A stretch of DNA of 64,000 nucleotides, from positions 1 through 64,000 of the forward strand of contig CALVIN010000007.1 of assembly GCA_944330115.1 (NCBI GenBank), written 5' to 3'. A program made the position numbers and the translations under genes. The DNA is from an uncultured Clostridia bacterium. Its GTDB lineage: Bacteria; Bacillota; Clostridia; Christensenellales; Borkfalkiaceae. The notes below the pieces were generated by a model. That model was not told where the DNA came from and ran no database searches. It was given only the letters and a program-made list of their open reading frames with translations. Of the stretch, positions 17,794-26,385 are shown piece after piece; the first letter of the stretch is position 1; the number at the start of each line of letters is the position of its first letter.

Positions 17794-18201
17794 ATGAAAA
17801 AACAGAGAAACACCGCGCAGAAGCGCATCATCATGGACGCGCTCGCCTGTGCCGACCATCCCACCGCGACCGAGCTGTATGAGGCCGTTCACGCAAACAA
17901 TCCGCGCATAAGCAAGGCCACCGTCTTCCGCGTGCTGTCGCAGTACTCCGAAAACGGCGAGATCCGCCGCCTGCACATCACCGGCTCCGACGACCGCTTC
18001 GACGCCACCATGGCGCCGCACGCACACCTGCGCTGCGCATACTGCGGCAGGATAAAGGACGTTATGTTCCCCGAGCTCGAGCCCATACTCTCCGCCGCAG
18101 AGGTGGAGGGGTATAAGGTATATTCCGCCGAAGTCGACTTCATCTGTTGCTGCCCCTCGTGCGATCAGGCGGGGGCCGACGGCAGCGAATATAAAAATTA
18201 A
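17794..18201 (+). CDS. Fur-family transcriptional regulator (PerR-like)
   Basis: A 135-residue repressor. An N-terminal winged helix (TAQKRIIMDAL...ISKATVFRVLSQYSENGEI, about 8-70) is followed by a dimerisation domain with metal ligands: HITGSDDRFD, HAHLRCAYCGRIKD and the structural zinc site of two Cys pairs (CAYC and CPSC, within CCCPSC). Its operon with rubrerythrin and the operator at its own promoter fit a peroxide-sensing PerR role rather than iron uptake. The C-terminus is short and loosely charged. Confidence 0.88.
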   Translation: MKKQRNTAQKRIIMDALACADHPTATELYEAVHANNPRISKATVFRVLSQYSENGEIRRLHITGSDDRFDATMAPHAHLRCAYCGRIKDVMFPELEPILSAAEVEGYKVYSAEVDFICCCPSCDQAGADGSEYKN

Positions 18202-18275
18202 GCGCGTTTTCCGCCCATTTTTGCGGCGGGCGCAATAATAAAATACAATAAAAAGATCACTATCGGAGGTCAAAA

Positions 18276-18812
18276 ATGAAAAGTTTAAAGGGCACCAGAA
18301 CAGAGCAGAACCTTCACGCCGCATTTGCGGGTGAAAGCGAAGCCCGCAACAAATACACCTTTTTTGCATCGGTAGCCAAGAAGGAGGGTTATAACCAGAT
18401 ATCCGCCATCTTCGAAGAGACCGCCGCCAACGAAAAGGAGCACGCCAAGATGTGGTTCAAGCTCCTCCAGGGCATAGGCGACACCAAGGCCAACCTCGAG
18501 GCAGCCGCAGGCGGCGAAAACTATGAGTGGACGCAGATGTATCCCGAGTTCGCCCGCGTTGCCCGCGAAGAGGGCTTCGACGCTATCGCCACCATGTTCG
18601 AGCGCGTTGCCGAGGTGGAAAAGGAGCACGAGGAGCGCTATAAAAAGCTGCTCGCCAACGTTGAAGGCGGCAAGGTATTCATCCGCGAGGACGTGCAGAT
18701 GTGGCAGTGCACCAACTGCGGCGCCATAGTCATCGGCAAAGAGGCGCCCGAAGTCTGCCCCGTATGCGCCCATCCCAAGGCATACTTCCAGCTCAAGCCC
18801 ACCAACTATTGA
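18276..18812 (+). CDS. rbr: Rubrerythrin
   Basis: A 178-residue non-haem di-iron peroxidase protecting anaerobes from H2O2. The N-terminal ferritin-like four-helix domain carries the ExxH-type ligands ([15 protein letters not shown] and [15 protein letters not shown]), and the C-terminal rubredoxin-like domain has WQCTNCG and [11 protein letters not shown]. It follows the regulator by 74 bp with Shine-Dalgarno CGGAGG, and was probably transcribed from the regulated promoter at 17673. Cytoplasmic; electrons probably come from rubredoxin or a flavoprotein. Confidence 0.97.
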   Translation: MKSLKGTRTEQNLHAAFAGESEARNKYTFFASVAKKEGYNQISAIFEETAANEKEHAKMWFKLLQGIGDTKANLEAAAGGENYEWTQMYPEFARVAREEGFDAIATMFERVAEVEKEHEERYKKLLANVEGGKVFIREDVQMWQCTNCGAIVIGKEAPEVCPVCAHPKAYFQLKPTNY

Positions 18813-18858
18813 TTTGCACGCCTTTTAAAGGGCTTGTTCATAGTTTTACCTTATAAAA

Positions 18859-18898
18859 CGGGCGCGGCGCGCGGGGATATCCCCGCGCGCCGCGCCCG
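18859..18898. terminator. 40-bp perfect palindrome after rbr
   Basis: CGGGCGCGGCGCGCGGGG-AT and its exact complement form an uninterrupted 40-bp palindrome centred at 18878.5. No strong U-tract follows; it may act as terminator, 3'-end stabiliser or cruciform. Confidence 0.7.
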
Positions 18899-18928
18899 CC
18901 ATATTTTGCCGTATGCAATAAAAATACA

Positions 18929-18965
18929 GCCGCCCGCGCGCAGTTCTGCGCGCGGGCGGCATTTT
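18929..18965. terminator. Bidirectional terminator between rbr and GDPD gene
   Basis: A 15-bp stem GCCGCCCGCGCGCAG (18929-18943), TT, complement to 18960, then ATTTT; the minus strand continues TGTATTTTTATT. It serves the convergent genes. Confidence 0.85.
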
Positions 18966-19036
18966 GCATTGATCTGCTTATATTTTAAATTTTAAGTTTT
19001 TGCCTGTGTTTTACGCCCGGGCGGCAGGGCAAGCAT

Positions 19037-19789
19037 CTATGTATCCAGCGGCTCTATGTGTTCGAAGATGATATTGTCGGCCACATCCATGGCGCGCGTC
19101 TCCTTCTCCTTGCTGTTCACCGTCCACGCCAGCACCTGCACGCCGTGCTTCTTTTTGCGGGCAACGTATCTGTTTGGCAGGTAGGTTATGTCGTAAGAGA
19201 TAAAGTCGGCATGCATCAGGCGGTAAAATTTTAAGGTGCGCAGCATGTAGTTTAAAAAGCTGTGTTTCTTTTTTATCAGCTTGAACGAACTCAGGTATCC
19301 CACCGCATAGTCCTCGGTGTGCTCCTTCAAATACTTCACGGCAAGGGGGTGGAAGGACTGCAGCGCTATCATGTCTTTATAGGGGTAGCTCTCAAGCTCT
19401 CTCAAAAGTTCGTCGGCCTGCGCCTCGTTGAACATGCGCCTGAACTTCACCTCTATGAGTATGGGCACCCGCCCGTTCACAAGTTCGAGCACTTCGGGCA
19501 GCATGGGTATCTTCTGCCCGTCGAGCAGCGTGTACTCCTTCAGCTCCTCCGAGGTGAGCTTTTCGGCCACGCCCGGCTTTCCCGTCATGCGCGAAAGGAA
19601 GGAATCGTGTATAACGCACAGCTTGTTGTCCTTTGTAAGGTGCACGTCCAACTCTATGCCGTAGCCCTCCTCGGCGGCGCGCTTAAAGGCTTCAAGCGAG
19701 TTCTCGCACACTCCGTCGCCGTGCAGCCCTCTGTGGGCTATCGGGTAATTCAAAAAATTTTCGTTCAGCTTCTTCTTTACGATTTCCAT
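19037..19789 (-). CDS. Glycerophosphodiester phosphodiesterase
   Basis: A 250-residue GDPD-family enzyme releasing glycerol-3-phosphate from glycerophosphodiesters. Motifs: IAHRGLHGDGVCENSLEAF (catalytic HRG...E), IELDVHLTKDNKLCVIHD (ExD and HD metal/catalytic set) and VQVLAWTVNS near the C-terminus. There is no signal peptide, so it is cytoplasmic. Shine-Dalgarno GGAAG precedes it. Length normal for the family. Confidence 0.93.
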   Translation of the reverse strand: MEIVKKKLNENFLNYPIAHRGLHGDGVCENSLEAFKRAAEEGYGIELDVHLTKDNKLCVIHDSFLSRMTGKPGVAEKLTSEELKEYTLLDGQKIPMLPEVLELVNGRVPILIEVKFRRMFNEAQADELLRELESYPYKDMIALQSFHPLAVKYLKEHTEDYAVGYLSSFKLIKKKHSFLNYMLRTLKFYRLMHADFISYDITYLPNRYVARKKKHGVQVLAWTVNSKEKETRAMDVADNIIFEHIEPLDT

Positions 19790-19854
19790 ATCAGTACTTC
19801 CGTGTATGCGCTGAATATATATGCAGTATTATCGTCGCGATACGCTCTCGTGTT

Positions 19855-21339
19855 TCAGTTATATTTTTCACCGCCGCCGTCCTCAAAGGGACTGCCGATC
19901 GATTGCTCATCGGTTTCTTCAATATCGTTGCCGACCTCATCGCAGGTAAAGGCGAATATGTCGCCGTCGTCTTCGGCATAATATATCGCCGCCGCGGCCG
20001 CAGCCCGCCGCTCTGCCGCAAACAGCACCTTTCCGCGCGCCAGCAAAAACAGGCGGTAACAGCCGTAAAAGGCAAAGAATATCGCCGTATAAACGGCATA
20101 CAGCCCCAATACATACAGCACGTTTATCTCGTAGTGCCACAGCTCCACCGTAAATATCGGCGGAACTTCAAAGGGCAGGGGATTTATCTGGGTAAAGGCG
20201 TAGTTTGGCAATATTATGCCGTCGCCCTCCAGCCCCAGGCTCTGCGAATATCCCGTCACGGCGGCGCTGGCAACGCTCGCCGCAACTATCACTATAAAGT
20301 AATAGCACAGCGGTATTATGCAGTCGGAGATGGTAAATTTATACATCCCCAGCGCCGTGGGCAGCACGCACAGCATAAACAGCAGTATGTGCGTTGCGCA
20401 GAAGTAGAGTATTGAGTAGCTGCAAAATATGCCGTAGTTCGACATGCCGTCTTTGCCGAAGTACACAAACACGCTTATCGCGCCGGCGGCATGTATAAAA
20501 AAGGATATGGCATACAGCACCCTCTTTTTTGTAAAAACGGCGAGGGAGGCCGTATATACCCCTATATTACATATAAACAGAGGAACGCACGCCAAAACAG
20601 TGTTGTAAACATTGTATCCGTCGCCCATCACCATGCTGTCTTTGCTGTGATACTGCAACAAAAGCACGCCCGCCGCGGCGCACAGCCAGCGGTATTGCTC
20701 GCTCTTCGGTTTTTTGCGCAAAAAGAAGTATGCGCCCAGCGTGCCGCCGGCAAGCGCGAATATGGCCAAAAAGTGCCACAGCGTAAAGTTTTTAAAGCGC
20801 AAAAAGCTGTTTTGCGGTATGGCGGCTATGTCAAAAAAGTTTTCAAATATATTCAGCGGCGTCGCAGCGATAACGGCGGCGGCAAAATATAAAACGCTCT
20901 TTGCCTGCACCTTAAAGCCGTATATTGCAAACATCGCGGCGCACGCGCCCAGCATGCAGGCGCTCTCGGTATAAAACAGCGCCATTCTCGCCCGCTTCGG
21001 CAAAAACAGGTTTATCGAATTGTATATTTCCTGCACGGCGGTATCGGCGGCCTTGGTTATGTCAAAAAAGCCGCCCAATGTGCACGCCGCAACTATCACG
21101 GCGGCGGGCAAAATGTATTTCGCGCAGTCGGCGCACCGCCTGTTTTTAAAAAACAGCGCCCCGGGCACGAGCAGCAGGCCCGCCTTTTTTACCCATTGCG
21201 CTATGGCAAAAACGCCGTACTCGCCTATGCGGTTGAATATGTAGTAGTCGGAGACGGTGAACGTGAGCGCCAGCGCGGAGATGAGCATTATCGCGGCAAG
21301 CGCTCGCCCCGCTACAAGCGCGAAGCTTTGCCTTGTCAT
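19855..21339 (-). CDS. Large multi-pass membrane protein, leaderless mRNA
   Basis: A 494-residue protein with about ten to twelve hydrophobic segments spread from residue 5 to about 440 and an acidic cytoplasmic tail (about 450-494, rich in Asp/Glu). I do not recognise the family; it has no transporter signature that I can see. The start ATG (21339-21337) has no Shine-Dalgarno and lies 9 nt after a TATAAT box with TTGACA 18 bp upstream, so the mRNA probably starts at or within a few bases of the ATG. A later start would delete the first membrane segment. Confidence 0.72.
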   Translation of the reverse strand: MTRQSFALVAGRALAAIMLISALALTFTVSDYYIFNRIGEYGVFAIAQWVKKAGLLLVPGALFFKNRRCADCAKYILPAAVIVAACTLGGFFDITKAADTAVQEIYNSINLFLPKRARMALFYTESACMLGACAAMFAIYGFKVQAKSVLYFAAAVIAATPLNIFENFFDIAAIPQNSFLRFKNFTLWHFLAIFALAGGTLGAYFFLRKKPKSEQYRWLCAAAGVLLLQYHSKDSMVMGDGYNVYNTVLACVPLFICNIGVYTASLAVFTKKRVLYAISFFIHAAGAISVFVYFGKDGMSNYGIFCSYSILYFCATHILLFMLCVLPTALGMYKFTISDCIIPLCYYFIVIVAASVASAAVTGYSQSLGLEGDGIILPNYAFTQINPLPFEVPPIFTVELWHYEINVLYVLGLYAVYTAIFFAFYGCYRLFLLARGKVLFAAERRAAAAAAIYYAEDDGDIFAFTCDEVGNDIEETDEQSIGSPFEDGGGEKYN

Positions 21340-21348
21340 GGTAGCATA

Positions 21349-21378
21349 ATTATAGCCCGCGTTGCGCGATTTTGTCAA
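21349..21378 (-). promoter_or_regulatory. Leaderless promoter 1
   Basis: Minus strand: TTGACA (21378-21373), 18 bp, TATAAT (21354-21349), then 9 nt to the ATG. No purine-rich ribosome binding site fits between. Confidence 0.8.
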
Positions 21379-21481
21379 CCCGTGCGCGCGCAATTTGACC
21401 GCTATAATTCATATTTTGTGCAAATAAATCAATGTTTTATGTGAATTCGAACTGCATGAACAACGGCGGCGCAAACAGCTC

Positions 21482-21510
21482 TTGCAAAAGGGCGGCGGGC
21501 ATTGTATAAT
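21482..21510 (+). promoter_or_regulatory. Promoter of the GH43 gene
   Basis: TTGCAA (21482-21487), 17 bp, TATAAT (21505-21510); leader of about 90 nt with GAGAGGAATCT before the ATG. Confidence 0.8.
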
Positions 21511-21607
21511 AATTGAGGCGGGCGCGCAAAAAATATATTTAAAATTACGCGCCGCCAAAAATAAAATTTGCGCGGCGTGCACGCTGCGCCGCTTATGAGA
21601 GGAATCT

Positions 21608-23056
21608 ATGAAGCAGGTATTCAATCCATTTTTGCCTTTGACCGAATATATACCCGACGGCGAACCGCACGTGTTCGGTGACAGGGTATATCTCTTCGGC
21701 AGCCACGACATGGCGGGCGGCACGTCTTTTTGCATGAAGGACTATGTGTGCTGGTCGGCGCCCGTCGATAATTTAAAGGACTGGCGGTGCGAGGGCGTTA
21801 TCTACCGCCGCGGGCAGGATCCGCTCAACGCCGACCTCTCGCACGCGCTGTTTGCGCCCGACGTCTGCCGCGGCCCCGACGGCAGGTACTATCTCTACTA
21901 CGCGCTCGACTTCGTTTCGGTGATATCGGTGGCGGTGTGTGATACGCCCGCGGGGCAGTACGAATTTTATGGCCACGTTCATTTCAAAGACGGACATGTG
22001 CTCTCTTCGCGCGCGGGCGAGCCCTATGCCTTCGATCCCGCCGTGCTTTGCGAGGGTGAAAACGTATATCTGTATATGGGCTATTGCCCCTATCCTCCCA
22101 GGCATCTGATGGAGGTGCCCAAGACTTATACGCACGCATGGGTGTATAAACTTGCGCCCGACATGCTCACCATAGAGCGCGGCGGCACGCCCGTTGCACC
22201 CTCCTATTCCAACTCGGCGGGCACGGGCTTTGAGGGGTGCGAGTTCTTCGAGGCATCATCTATACGAAAGGTGGGGGAGAGGTATTACTTCATCTGGTCT
22301 ACCTACTACAATCACGACCTCTGCTATGCCACCTCGTCAAGCCCCGAGGGGCCCTTTAAGTTCGGCGGCAGGATAATCTCCAACGGCGACATAGGCTTCG
22401 GCGGCATAACAAAGGAGGAGGACTGCAACAACTACATAGGCAACAACCACGGCTCTGTCGAAAATATAAACGGCAGGTGGTATGTGTTCTATCACCGCCA
22501 CACCAACGGCACGTCGTTCTCCCGCCAGGCGTGCGCCGAACAAATCGAAATTCTGCCAAACGGCTCCATTCCCCAGGTGGAGATGACGAGCTGCGGCCTG
22601 AACGGCGGCCCCCTTTGCGGCCTCGGCACATATCCCGCCGGCATCGCCTGCGACTTAAAGAGCGGCGTCGGCACGGCGAGGGGCGATATCCCCCACGGCG
22701 GCATACACCCCTACATCACACAGGAGGGGGAGGACGGCAGCAGCTCCGCCCGCCTGTATATCGCCAATTTAAAGGACGGCGCCATGTGCGGCTTCAAGTA
22801 CTTTGCCCCCGCGGGCGCAAAGAACATTGCAATATGGGCGCGCGGCACGGCGGGCGGCGAATTTGTTGTGACGGACGGCAAAAATATCGTTGCAAGGGTG
22901 CCCGTTTCCCCCGCAGAGGGGTGGACGCGCTTTGATGCGCCGCTTGCCTGCGAAAGCGGTGCGGGCGTTGACGGCGCCGTAAAGGCCGCGTTCCCGCTGT
23001 TTTTCACCTACCATGGCGAGGGGTATGCCGACTTTTTACAGTTTGAACTTTCATAA
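21608..23056 (+). CDS. Glycoside hydrolase family 43 protein
   Basis: A 482-residue intracellular (no signal peptide) beta-propeller hydrolase acting on arabino- or xylo-oligosaccharides. N-terminal PDGEPHVFGDRVYLFGSHD carries the likely catalytic base Asp, FAPDVCRGPDGRYYLYYA is the second blade, FEGCEFFEASSIRKVGERYY contains the probable acid Glu, and NHGSVENINGRWYVFYHRHT is the conserved His/Tyr region. The last about 130 residues resemble a beta-sandwich carbohydrate-binding module (IHPYITQEGED...YADFLQFEL). Followed by a terminator. Confidence 0.88.
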   Translation: MKQVFNPFLPLTEYIPDGEPHVFGDRVYLFGSHDMAGGTSFCMKDYVCWSAPVDNLKDWRCEGVIYRRGQDPLNADLSHALFAPDVCRGPDGRYYLYYALDFVSVISVAVCDTPAGQYEFYGHVHFKDGHVLSSRAGEPYAFDPAVLCEGENVYLYMGYCPYPPRHLMEVPKTYTHAWVYKLAPDMLTIERGGTPVAPSYSNSAGTGFEGCEFFEASSIRKVGERYYFIWSTYYNHDLCYATSSSPEGPFKFGGRIISNGDIGFGGITKEEDCNNYIGNNHGSVENINGRWYVFYHRHTNGTSFSRQACAEQIEILPNGSIPQVEMTSCGLNGGPLCGLGTYPAGIACDLKSGVGTARGDIPHGGIHPYITQEGEDGSSSARLYIANLKDGAMCGFKYFAPAGAKNIAIWARGTAGGEFVVTDGKNIVARVPVSPAEGWTRFDAPLACESGAGVDGAVKAAFPLFFTYHGEGYADFLQFELS

Positions 23057-23062
23057 ATGCTT

Positions 23063-23088
23063 GCGGCGGGCGCTCTGCCCGCCGCTTT
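23063..23088 (+). terminator. Terminator after GH43
   Basis: Stem GCGGCGGGC (23063-23071), loop, GCCCGCCGC (23077-23085), TTTG; a short U-tract. Confidence 0.65.
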
Positions 23089-23155
23089 GCGCGCTCAAAT
23101 TGCGCCCGCCGCTTTGTATGCCCGTTTGCCCGCAGCCCGGCTTTTAAAATTTTTG

Positions 23156-23184
23156 TTGCATTTGCGGCGCAAATAAGTTATAAT
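23156..23184 (+). promoter_or_regulatory. Promoter of the degV gene
   Basis: TTGCAT (23156-23161), 17 bp, TATAAT (23179-23184). Confidence 0.75.
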
Positions 23185-23280
23185 GTTATAAAGGCGCGCG
23201 CAAAACAGCTGCGTGCGCTTAAAAATATAAGTTTTTTATTTAAGGAAGCGGCGCATGCCGCAAAATTCTATCGGAGTTTT

Positions 23281-24177
23281 ATGCGTAAATTTGTTCTATC
23301 TACCGACTCCACCTGCGACCTCTATGCCGATTTCATACAGAAGAACGACATAAAGTTTGTAAGCCTCACCTATACGATAGAGGACAGGGAGGGGCACATC
23401 ACAGACGGGCCGGACGCCTTTACAAGCTATTCGCAGTATGTCGATTTCTACAACAAGCTGCGCGAGGGCAGCCTTTCGCGCACTTCCATGCTCAACTATG
23501 AGAGCCACATCGCCCACTTTGAAAAACTTGCCAAAGAGGGCGCGGAGGATGTGGTGCACTTCACCATATCCAGCGGGCTGTCGCCCACGGTAACCGTGGC
23601 GCAGAAAGCCGCGGCCGACGTAAAAAAGCATTATCCCAAGTTCAACGTGTATGCCGTCGATTCGCTCTCGGCAACGATAGGCCAAGGCGCGCTCGTGCGG
23701 GCGGCGCTCCGCCTGCGCGACGAGGGGAAGTCGGCGGAGGAGGCGGTGCAATACGTCAACGCGCTGCGCTTTAAAATACAGTATATGATAGCCGCCAACG
23801 ACCTCAACTATTTAAGGCGGGGCGGCAGGGTTTCGTCGGTAGCGGCGGTGGCGGGCACGGTGCTCGGCATAAAGCCCATACTCACCTTCTCGCACGACGG
23901 CAAGCTGATAGTTGCCGACAAGGTGCGCGGCATGAAGCGCGCCTTTGCGCTCGCCTTTGAAAAGATGGAAAAATACCCGCCCACGCAGGACCATGGTTTC
24001 TTCTGGATAGTGCACACCGACGCGCAGGAAGACGCCGAGTACCTCGCAGGCATGGTGCAGGAAAAGTTCGGAGTGCGCCCCGATGTGAGCATAATGGGCC
24101 CCGTAATAGGTTCGCACGTCGGCCCGGGCGCCGTGGCCATCATCTGGAAGTCGGATAAAGACAGGGACGACGGCTGA
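23281..24177 (+). CDS. DegV-family fatty-acid-binding protein
   Basis: A 298-residue DegV/FakB-type protein: N-terminal VLSTDSTCDLYADF, the SRTSMLNYESHIAHF loop, FTISSGLSPTV (fatty-acid carboxylate site), VDSLSATIGQGALV, and DLNYLRRGGRVS with GIKPILTFSHDGKL. FakB proteins hold an acyl chain for phosphorylation by FakA, feeding exogenous fatty acids to phospholipid synthesis; no fakA is nearby. Standalone gene with its own promoter and terminator. Confidence 0.92.
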   Translation: MRKFVLSTDSTCDLYADFIQKNDIKFVSLTYTIEDREGHITDGPDAFTSYSQYVDFYNKLREGSLSRTSMLNYESHIAHFEKLAKEGAEDVVHFTISSGLSPTVTVAQKAAADVKKHYPKFNVYAVDSLSATIGQGALVRAALRLRDEGKSAEEAVQYVNALRFKIQYMIAANDLNYLRRGGRVSSVAAVAGTVLGIKPILTFSHDGKLIVADKVRGMKRAFALAFEKMEKYPPTQDHGFFWIVHTDAQEDAEYLAGMVQEKFGVRPDVSIMGPVIGSHVGPGAVAIIWKSDKDRDDG

Positions 24178-24206
24178 TATTTTATTTGCAATTTTATATT
24201 TTTTAA

Positions 24207-24248
24207 ATAGGTCCGCCGCGCAGATTTTGCGCGGCGGACCTATGCGTT
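24207..24248 (+). terminator. Terminator after degV
   Basis: A 16-bp stem ATAGGTCCGCCGCGCA (24207-24222), GATTT loop, full complement to 24243, then GCGTTTTTA. Confidence 0.85.
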
Positions 24249-24257
24249 TTTATTTGA

Positions 24258-24393
24258 CGTATTGTGCGTTTTTTATTAACGTATTGTGCGTATTTTAATT
24301 AAATTGTGCGTATGCGTATTTTAATTAAATTGTGCGTATTTTAATTAAAAAATAAATAAAAAAATAATTTTTAATTTAATTTATTTTTTATTT
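24258..24393. repeat. AT-rich tandem repeat (TTGTGCGTATTTTAATTAA)n
   Basis: About four imperfect units of ATTGTGCGTATTTTAATTAA, some shortened, occupy 24258-24347. Then comes a low-complexity run of A, T and AAATT. It lies between the convergent degV and apgM genes and contains no gene. Confidence 0.8.
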
Positions 24394-25611
24394 TTATTTT
24401 ATCTGCAACATTCTGTCGAGCAGGGTGTAGCCCTTTTCGATGAACACTCCCGTATTTTTGCCCTCGTCCTCGGTGTAGCGCTTTGCGCCGTTGCCAAGGT
24501 TTTTCACGTTTGTATACAGCATATAGGGCACGGGGTCGGCAACGTGCGTCTTTATCGTGCAGGGAGTGGGGTGGTCGGGGCAGATGAGCATGCAATAGTC
24601 CTCGCCCGCCCTCTCAAAGGCCTCCTTCAGCGTCTTTACCACCAGCCCGTCGATCTGCTCTATCGAAAATATCTTGTGCCCTGTATCGCCGTGGTGGCCG
24701 CACTCGTCGGGGCCCTCCATGTGTATATACACATAGTCAAGCCCGCCCGCCAAAAGTTCGTGCGCGGCGGCCTCGGCCTTGCCCAAAAAGTTGGTGTCGT
24801 AGTTGCCCGTGGCGCCCTCCACGGGTATGAACTTCATGCCCGCAAGCAGCGCTATGCCCTTTACCAGGTCGACGGCAGAAATAACTCCGCCCTTCAACCC
24901 CGTCTTTGCGTTAAAGTTTCCAAGGGCGGGCTTTGTGCCCTCGCCCCACAGCCACAGGCTGTTTGCGGGGTTCTTGCCGGCGGCAACGCGCGCCCTGTTT
25001 ACGGGGTGGTTCTTCAAAAGTTCGTGGCTCTTCTTCATCAGCGCAAGGTATTTTTGCGCGCACGGCCCCTTGGGCAGGTAGGCGGTTATCTTTCTGTCGG
25101 ATATGTCGTGCGGCGGGGTGAGGTCGTGCCCCGTTTTGCCGTTTTCGGCAACCAGGCAGTGGCGGTAGGATACGCCGGGGTACAGCGTAAGCCCGTCGCC
25201 GTCGAGCTCTTTCTTTAAGTAGTTTATAAGTTCGCGCGCCTCGGCCGTCGTTATCTCGCCCGCCGAATAGTCGGCCATCGTCATGTCTTCATATGCCCCG
25301 TCGCCCGCAAGGGTAACAAGGTTTGCGCGCAGAGTAACGTCGGTATCCTTTAGCCCTATGCCCATGGCCACAGCCTCCAGCGGCGAGCGGCCCGTGTAGT
25401 ACTTTGCAGGGTCAAAGCCCATAACGCTCATGTTGGCAACGTCGCTGCCCGGCTTAAAGCCTTCAGGCACCGTGCGGAACAGCCCCACCTCGGCATGGGG
25501 AGCAAGCTCGTCAAAGTTGGGGGTGTGCGCATATTCAAGGCAGGTCTTTCCCTGCAGGGCGCTCAGCTTGTAATCTGCCATGCCGTCGCCCAGAACAACT
25601 ACATATTTCAT
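24394..25611 (-). CDS. apgM: 2,3-bisphosphoglycerate-independent phosphoglycerate mutase-like protein (ApgM family)
   Basis: A 405-residue alkaline-phosphatase-superfamily enzyme. VVLGDGMAD (metal Asp), PGSDVANMSVMGFDPAKYYTGRSPLEA (catalytic Ser loop), YVYIHMEGPDECGHHGD and MLICPDHPTPC are the two-metal motifs. The archaeal-type ApgM interconverts 3- and 2-phosphoglycerate; bacterial members have also been proposed as alternative homoserine kinases, which the sequence cannot decide. Own unit with AT-rich flanks; GAAAGG before the start. Confidence 0.9.
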   Translation of the reverse strand: MKYVVVLGDGMADYKLSALQGKTCLEYAHTPNFDELAPHAEVGLFRTVPEGFKPGSDVANMSVMGFDPAKYYTGRSPLEAVAMGIGLKDTDVTLRANLVTLAGDGAYEDMTMADYSAGEITTAEARELINYLKKELDGDGLTLYPGVSYRHCLVAENGKTGHDLTPPHDISDRKITAYLPKGPCAQKYLALMKKSHELLKNHPVNRARVAAGKNPANSLWLWGEGTKPALGNFNAKTGLKGGVISAVDLVKGIALLAGMKFIPVEGATGNYDTNFLGKAEAAAHELLAGGLDYVYIHMEGPDECGHHGDTGHKIFSIEQIDGLVVKTLKEAFERAGEDYCMLICPDHPTPCTIKTHVADPVPYMLYTNVKNLGNGAKRYTEDEGKNTGVFIEKGYTLLDRMLQIK

Positions 25612-25681
25612 ATGCCTTTCCTGCTAAAAAATATTTTTTATTTTAAATAAATTATTTATTTAATTATTTTTTAATTTAATT
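25612..25681. repeat. AT-rich spacer
   Basis: Nearly pure A/T with repeated ATTTAATT-type words between apgM and ung. Similar tracts lie at 2284-2357, 48300-48385 and 53568-53720. Confidence 0.7.
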
Positions 25682-26368
25682 TTAATTATTTTGGTGTTTA
25701 TTATTCAGGTCCCAGTCTATCGGCTGTTTGCCGCAGGAGATAAGGTAGCTGTTGCACTTCGAAAAGGGCCTGCTGCCGAAGAACCCGTTATACGCCGAAA
25801 GGGGCGAGGGGTGCGCGCTCTCCAAAACGAGGTGGCGGCCCTTATCTATCAGCGGCTTTTTCGAGCGGGCGTTGCCGCCCCACAGTATAAACACGGTGTG
25901 TTCCGTGTTCTCAGATATCAGCTTTATCACGCTGTCGGTAAACCACGCCCAGCCGCAGTTTGCGTGCGAATTTGCGCGGTGCTCGCGCACGGTGAGCGTG
26001 GTGTTCAAAAGCAGCACGCCCTCCCTTGCCCAGCCGGTAAGGTCGCCGCAGTCGGGCTCGCGTATATTGAGGTCGCTCTCTATCTCCTTGAATATGTTTT
26101 TGAGCGAGGGGGGAAGGGGTACGCCCGGCTTTACCGAAAAGCACAGCCCGTGCGCCTGGCCGGGCTCGTGATAGGGGTCCTGCCCCAATATCACCGCCTT
26201 TAAATTTTTGAGCGGGGTGTAGCGGAAGCAGTTATACAGGTCGTACATGTCGGGGTAGACTATGTAGTGGCTGTATTCATACTTCAAAAATTCGCGTATT
26301 TTTTTGTATCTCTCGTCGTCGAAAAGCGGCTTCAACAGTTCGTCCCAGCCGCCGCCAAGCTCTATCAT
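25682..26368 (-). CDS. ung: Uracil-DNA glycosylase (family 1)
   Basis: A 228-residue base-excision repair enzyme. Catalytic water-activating motif GQDPYH (residues 62-67, Asp64), LLLNTTLTV uracil-pocket segment, and DNA-intercalation loop HPSPLSAYNGFFGSRPF near the C-terminus with catalytic His. The start MIELGG follows GGTGAT and lies 17 bp after the nucleosidase stop, so the two are an operon. Confidence 0.97.
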   Translation of the reverse strand: MIELGGGWDELLKPLFDDERYKKIREFLKYEYSHYIVYPDMYDLYNCFRYTPLKNLKAVILGQDPYHEPGQAHGLCFSVKPGVPLPPSLKNIFKEIESDLNIREPDCGDLTGWAREGVLLLNTTLTVREHRANSHANCGWAWFTDSVIKLISENTEHTVFILWGGNARSKKPLIDKGRHLVLESAHPSPLSAYNGFFGSRPFSKCNSYLISCGKQPIDWDLNNKHQNN

Positions 26369-26385
26369 ATCATCACCGTAAAAAT

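Noticed and set aside
24258-24347. Possible CRISPR-like array
   Set aside because: Units are contiguous or nearly so, AT-rich and irregular, with no unique spacers and no cas genes in the window.
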